In this document: in pieces, positions 59,952 through 64,000 of the stretch
Numbering within the stretch: position 1 is the stretch's first letter
How the letters are laid out: each line of letters opens with the position of its first letter
From: Ceratodon purpureus
Taxonomy: Eukaryota > Streptophyta > Bryopsida > Pseudoditrichales > Ditrichaceae
Length of the DNA stretch: 64,000 nt
Assembly (NCBI GenBank): GCA_014871385.1
Contig: CM026426.1
Coordinates: 20,760,573 to 20,824,572, forward strand
Direction of reading: 5' to 3'
Notes under the pieces: generated by a model
What the model was told of the DNA's origin: nothing
What the model saw: the letters and a program-made list of their open reading frames with translations, nothing else
The model's database searches: none
Made by a program: the position numbers and the translations under genes

Positions 59952-60149
59952 CCAAGTCCCCTGTACATGCTTGTTTGCTATGTTGCAGACGTCGTTTGCC
60001 TAGACAAAAATATCTCTACTAATTGGGGCATTCAATAGCGCTATCTCTATAAGCAATGCAGAGTGTTGATCAGGTCCGGTTAGGAAAACACTGAGACTGG
60101 GTGACAATCTCTCTTACAAGCAAGATCAACAAATCAAGGTCTTTTGTGA

Positions 60150-60780
60150 GGAATCTACTTCCACTGACCAAGGACCACATGACAATCATTTGAGATCAAC
60201 ATGGTTCAGCATATGGTCTAGTAAAGCGCTCACTCCATGTGTTTCTAACGCATGTTTACCTAGGACGTTCTTCCATTTGTAATCGGAAGAGCTTGTTAGG
60301 TCCCCTAAACAAGGTAACTCGTGACGCTCCTAAAGCAGATACCGTGCACTCTCTATTTCGCTCATAGAAGTAATCACACTTTGTGTCAACCTCGCTAGAA
60401 CATGTACTACTAAACTCGACCATTGAGGACCCCTCTATTGCCATATCACCCTTATATTTCAACTAGGTCAACAAAGAAAACTAACAAACTCACCTATACA
60501 AACAAAAACAATCACTCGGAAAGAATCTCTACACTTCAAACAAACCCTATGATTTCTAAAACGTGGAAGACAGTGGAATATGTGGCCAGGAGCACCAATT
60601 TATCCTTTTTTTTATAGGGAGGATTTAGTGCCATATTCAAAATTGTGAGATCCGAAATTTCCGGCATCACAGAAATGTCCTTGCACTACGTATCGAATTA
60701 CATTTGTAGGACAAAATGTTACATAATATCTAAAACAGACCTAGTAGGACCCGCAAATCCAAGATTACCACATACCATGC
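60150..60780 (-). repeat. Internal MULE duplication, copy 2 (5' part of transposase gene)
   Basis: Counterpart of 57489-58220. Its minus-strand frame 60462-60256 starts MKYKGDMAIEGSSMVEFSS and ends early through a frameshift relative to copy 1. Because it lies directly upstream of the transposase core, it is probably the original first exon, with copy 1 produced by an internal duplication. Confidence 0.6.
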
Positions 60781-61143
60781 AGCATAGTGCAACATTGTGC
60801 CGTGCATGGAAAATTGCACTACAGCTACAATCGCACTACACTGAAATCAAATAGTCCACTAAGCATATTCTCTATGCTGGGTAGTGCATCAAATATCATC
60901 CATTATATCCGTGTGAAAATTCCGTCCATGGCTCATGATGGACCCATCATTTGAATAATAGGTGCTAAAAGGGGCCCGGCCTGACAGCCAGACCCTTTAA
61001 CGGGTCAACCTTCCTTGACCCGGCTCCAAACCCTGGGTCCACTATTGAATAAAGGGACCCATCACCGGGCAGCGAGCCACGGGCAGCGGCTGTGCCCTCA
61101 AATAGAAGTTTGATGGGGGTGATTAACGTGACGCATGACCAAG

Positions 61144-61472
61144 CTGTGTGAAAAAGAGGCGTTCAGGCAGGTCTCACGTGGAGGTCCGAAAGCGTGTCAC
61201 ATGCGCGGCATGAAAAAGGTGGGATGCTCGTCCACGCTTGGGCGGTACCCGATGGGGATAAGTTCGACACCCTCCGAAGGAAATATCAATCAGGGTACGT
61301 TCCGAAGCGCACGAGAATGCGCAAGTGTGGGCGAAATGGACAGCAATAAGATAATACTAAGTAATCCGACATGTACCTTCTCCGGAGCGAACGTCGTGAT
61401 CTGCTAATCTGCGAAACTGCTAAACTGTTGCTATGAATCTGGAAGCTCGGTAGCTACATCACCGAGCTTGAT
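61144..61472 (+). promoter_or_regulatory. Upstream region of the CYP74 gene, cut by the MULE
   Basis: Only 329 bases separate the MULE target duplication from the CYP74 start codon. The stretch must include the 5' leader and whatever core promoter remains. I see no unmistakable TATA box. The sequence near 61345 (AGATAATACTAAG) is the nearest AT-rich candidate. Confidence 0.4.
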
Positions 61473-63539
61473 ATGATGGAGGCGTCGTCTTTGCTTTGCA
61501 GGTCCAGCTCTCGGCTTGCCGTTTGTCATTCCTTGTCATCTCGCAACTTGGCGTCGAGATCGAGCTCACGGAATTTCAGTCGTGGTGCTGTGACGTCGGC
61601 TAGTCTCGGAAGCGTTGGGACGAGTGGAGCGCCTGCGAAGAGCGAGGAGATGGTGCGGGATAGCGAGCTGCCATTGCGAGAAATCCCTGGTACGTCTGTG
61701 AGAGTGATATGGATTTGGATTCTGTGTTGCCAATGTGGTCGGAGGAGTACTAAGGTGATGGGATTGGTGTGCAGGTGGGTATGGGATTCCGTATGTGTCG
61801 CAATTGGTGAACAGATGGCGATACTTGTTCTTCGAGAAGGAGCCGACGTTTTGGACGAACCGGATGAAGAGGTATAATAGCACTGTTTTGCGGACCAACA
61901 TGCCGCCCGGGTGGCCATGGACGGATTCGCGCGTGGTGATGTTCCTGGACCAGAAGAGCTACCCCACCGTGTTCGACAATGAGAAGGTATGTGCATCGTG
62001 CAAGCGTAGAATGAAGTTGGTAATGTCAATTGGCGATTGTGCTCTTCGAGCTCTGCAATGCGGAGGTGAAAGTTCTGCATTGGCTGAGTAGGTGATTGAG
62101 GTGGAGGAGGATTATATTTGGTGTGGGAATCGTGGTTAGGTTGACAAGTACAAAGCGTTCGCGGGGACGTACATGCCGAGCACGGCGTACACAGGCGGGC
62201 TGGAACTGTGCGCGTACCTGGATCCGAGCGACAAGAAGCACGAGCAGCTGAAGGGGTGGTGCTTCGAGCTCCTGAAACAATCCGCGTCGAAGTGGGCGCC
62301 GGAATTTCGCAAAGCCATCACGAACGCGTTCGTGCAGTGGGAGTACAAGATCGAGCAGAAGCAGCTCGCGCCCGTGAACCCCACTCTTCCGGAGGCCCTC
62401 TTCCGGTTCATGATCAACGCCATAACGGCCGCGGACTTCGACGATCCCCGAGTCCCCGACTCCGAGAAGCCCCTCTGCGCAGACCTACAGAAGTGGACCG
62501 CGTTCCAGCTTGTCCCCATCGGCAATGCCGGACTCCCGTTCTACCTCGAGGAGCTCCTCCACGTCGCGCCCATCCCCGCTCGGCTAACCAAGGGCGGCTA
62601 CGACAAATGCGTGGCGTTTCTCCAGAACTACGCCGACGAGACGCTCATCTCGAGCGAACAACATGGGCTCACGAAAGAGGAAGCCGTCCACAACTTGATC
62701 TTCTTCCTCGTCCTCAACGGCCACGGCGGCTTCTGCCGCTTCTTCCCCATCGTCATCCAGCAAGTCGGCCTCAACCGTAAGCGCCACTTCTCACCTTCAA
62801 TAACAAAAAGAAAACACTCCTCAATTCAATCATTTCCATGTGCTTCATCATATAGCCTGACATCTAGATTAAGGCTTAACCATGTGCAATGATGGATTGA
62901 CTCTTCGGTTTGGACAAAAACATACCACGATGCAACCATTTCCACATGTGCTTAATAAAGGCTTAACCATGTGATGATGGATTTTGCTCGGCAGCTGCTC
63001 TTCAGGAGAAGATTCGGGCGGAAGTGCGAGCGGCAACGAAAGGGGATGATGAGCGAGTGACCATGAAAGCAGTGATGAGCGACATGCCGCTGGTGGCGTC
63101 GACAGTGTACGAGGCGCTGCGGTTCCTGCCGCCGGTGCCGTTCCAGTACGCTCGGGCGAAGAAGGACTTCATCGTGGAGTCGCACGACGCGCGGTTCCAG
63201 ATCAAGGCGGGGGAGTTTCTGGGCGGGTGCAACTACATGGTGTCGCGCGACCCGAAGGTGTTCAAGGAGGATCCGGAGAAGTTCGTGGCGGAGCGGTTCA
63301 TGGGGCCGGAGGGGGAGAAGCTGCTGCACCACCTGGTGTGGAGCAACGGGCGCCAGACAGACGAGACCACCGTCATGACCAAGCAGTGCGCCGGGAAGGA
63401 CATCGTGCCGCTCACGGGCCGCCTGCTCCTTGCCGAGATGTTCATGCGCTACGACTCCTTCACAGTGAAGAGCAACGAGGGCCTCGACAAGAACATGGCC
63501 TTCACGTCGCTGCAACGCCGCGATCCGTCTTCCTCGTAA
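61473..63539 (+). CDS. CYP74: CYP74-family cytochrome P450 (allene oxide synthase/hydroperoxide lyase type)
   Basis: CYP74 enzymes rearrange fatty-acid hydroperoxides in plastids without O2 or NADPH, giving allene oxides (jasmonate/OPDA path) or aldehydes. Four exons with consensus sites: 61473-61689, 61775-61986, 62140-62776, 62995-63539, phases 1, 0, 1, total 536 codons. The first 50 residues are Ser/Arg-rich with few acids, like a plastid transit peptide, and LPLREIPGGYGIP starts the mature domain. Further family marks: NMPPGWPW, FLDQKSYPTVFD, GTYMPST, I-helix region HNLIFFLVLNGHGGF with the conserved Asn, K-helix EALR, and haem loop VWSNGRQTDETT...KQCAGKD with the Cys ligand. The usual NKQC reads TKQC. 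Which reaction it performs (AOS, HPL or both) cannot be decided from sequence alone. It looks intact. A doubled ATG starts at 61473; no upstream in-frame ATG competes. Confidence 0.93.
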
Positions 63540-64000
63540 ACTTATCATGAGTCGATTAATCTAGACAAGACCTGATCCGGCATTCGTGACCTTCCCACCG
63601 ACGTGTGGATTTTGCCTCATCTGTAAATTCACCGCATGTTGGATCATACGAACTTCCTTGATTTGCTTCAAGGTCGTGGAACTTCGTTTACAGTGATAAT
63701 TAATAATTGAGATAGTGGTAGGTTGTGGGGATGTTTCAAGCAGGATGTAATATTTCAACGGTTCATAGTTCGATGAATTTCGAGAGCAATGATCGGTGTC
63801 AACTTTTGCAGCTGGCTGAATGTGTCGATGATGTTTTGGACTCTCTTGCTATAAGTCTTTCCATGCTTAAGACTGGTTTTGATTGCTTAGTCACAGTGTG
63901 ACTTCGTTAAGTAACTGAGATAAGGATAGATTGTCGAAATGATGTTTACAATGTACGTTGGGTTTAGTTTCAAGTAGATCAAAACATTTTAACGTATATG
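63540..64000. other. 3' flank of the CYP74 gene
   Basis: Contains the 3' untranslated region; I see no perfect AATAAA close to the stop, so the poly(A) signal is probably a variant. There is no further gene before the window ends. Confidence 0.4.

Larger units (their letters stand above)
51633..61134. mobile_element. Mutator-like element (MULE), 9.5 kb, with Ulp1-like gene
   Basis: The left end GCGTCACGTTAATCACCCC (51633 on) is matched by the reverse complement of 61112-61134; the inverted repeat is about 24 bp with one C length difference. Both ends are flanked by the same 9-bp direct repeat ATGACCAAG (51624-51632 and 61135-61143), exactly the target duplication size of Mutator-like elements. 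A MULE transposase lies on the minus strand (58.8-60.5 kb) and an Ulp1-like protease gene on the plus strand (52.0-53.1 kb). This resembles the Kaonashi class of plant MULEs, which carry captured Ulp1-like genes. The middle holds a 1.7-kb purine-rich tract, further open fragments, and an internal duplication. Frameshifts in the transposase indicate that this copy cannot move on its own, although the perfect target duplication says the insertion is fairly young. Confidence 0.88.

Noticed and set aside
62208-62780. 190-codon ORF overlapping the third CYP74 exon in another frame
   Set aside because: GC-rich exon shadow; the CYP74 frame has all the family motifs.

Overview
The window is nuclear DNA of a land plant, most likely a bryophyte (Marchantia-like liverwort). 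Only two kinds of gene support this: a spliced plastid-targeted CYP74 cytochrome P450 of divergent, non-angiosperm type at the right edge, and transposon families (CACTA, Mutator-like, PIF/Harbinger-like) typical of plant chromosomes. The species assignment is inference. Genes have spliceosomal introns, and nothing bacterial or organellar is convincing.

Layout, left to right. 1-8 kb: two minus-strand gene remnants (1.37-2.65 kb with one in-frame TAG; 3.35-5.8 kb spliced and unrecognised), then unassigned DNA with a perfect RY-type inverted repeat at 7.7 kb. 8.16-11.53 kb: a spliced plus-strand gene with a DUF3504/Crypton-type tyrosine recombinase domain, carrying one in-frame TAG and one frameshift. 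13.3-13.7 kb: a MITE with a TAA target duplication. 14.2-27.0 kb: a pair of inverted ~160-bp repeats bracketing a large, decayed non-LTR retrotransposon. Its domains in order are a 2A-like peptide, AP endonuclease, reverse transcriptase, chromodomain-like segment, methyltransferase-like segment, RNase H, CCHC finger and a PD-(D/E)XK-type endonuclease. That is a dual-endonuclease (Dualen/RandI-like) design. A separate 3.6-kb element with TG...CA ends, no visible LTRs and minus-strand ORFs sits inside its reverse transcriptase. 27.6-28.5 kb: a second MITE (TAA duplication) inside a third copy of the bracketing repeat.

32.311-50.198 kb: a 17.9-kb CACTA (En/Spm) element with terminal CACTA/TAGTG ends and a CTT target duplication. 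It contains a truncated TNP2-like transposase on the minus strand, a head-to-head TNPA/Transposase_24-like gene on the plus strand, and two unrecognised accessory genes. It landed inside a ~47-bp minisatellite, whose halves now lie on either side of it. 51.633-61.134 kb: a 9.5-kb Mutator-like element with a perfect 9-bp target duplication, a minus-strand MULE transposase and a plus-strand Ulp1-like protease gene (Kaonashi-like combination). It is strongly enriched for the heptamer GCACTAC. Its right end lies 329 bp upstream of the CYP74 start codon. 61.47-63.54 kb: the CYP74 gene (four exons, 536 codons), the only gene here that looks intact and host-encoded.

The window is therefore mainly nested transposons around one oxylipin-pathway gene. 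Several broken ORFs are interrupted by single in-frame TAG codons, compatible with C-to-T change in CAG (CHG methylation context). Exon borders were read by eye from GT/AG sites and reading frames, and family assignments come from motif recognition, not from a search.
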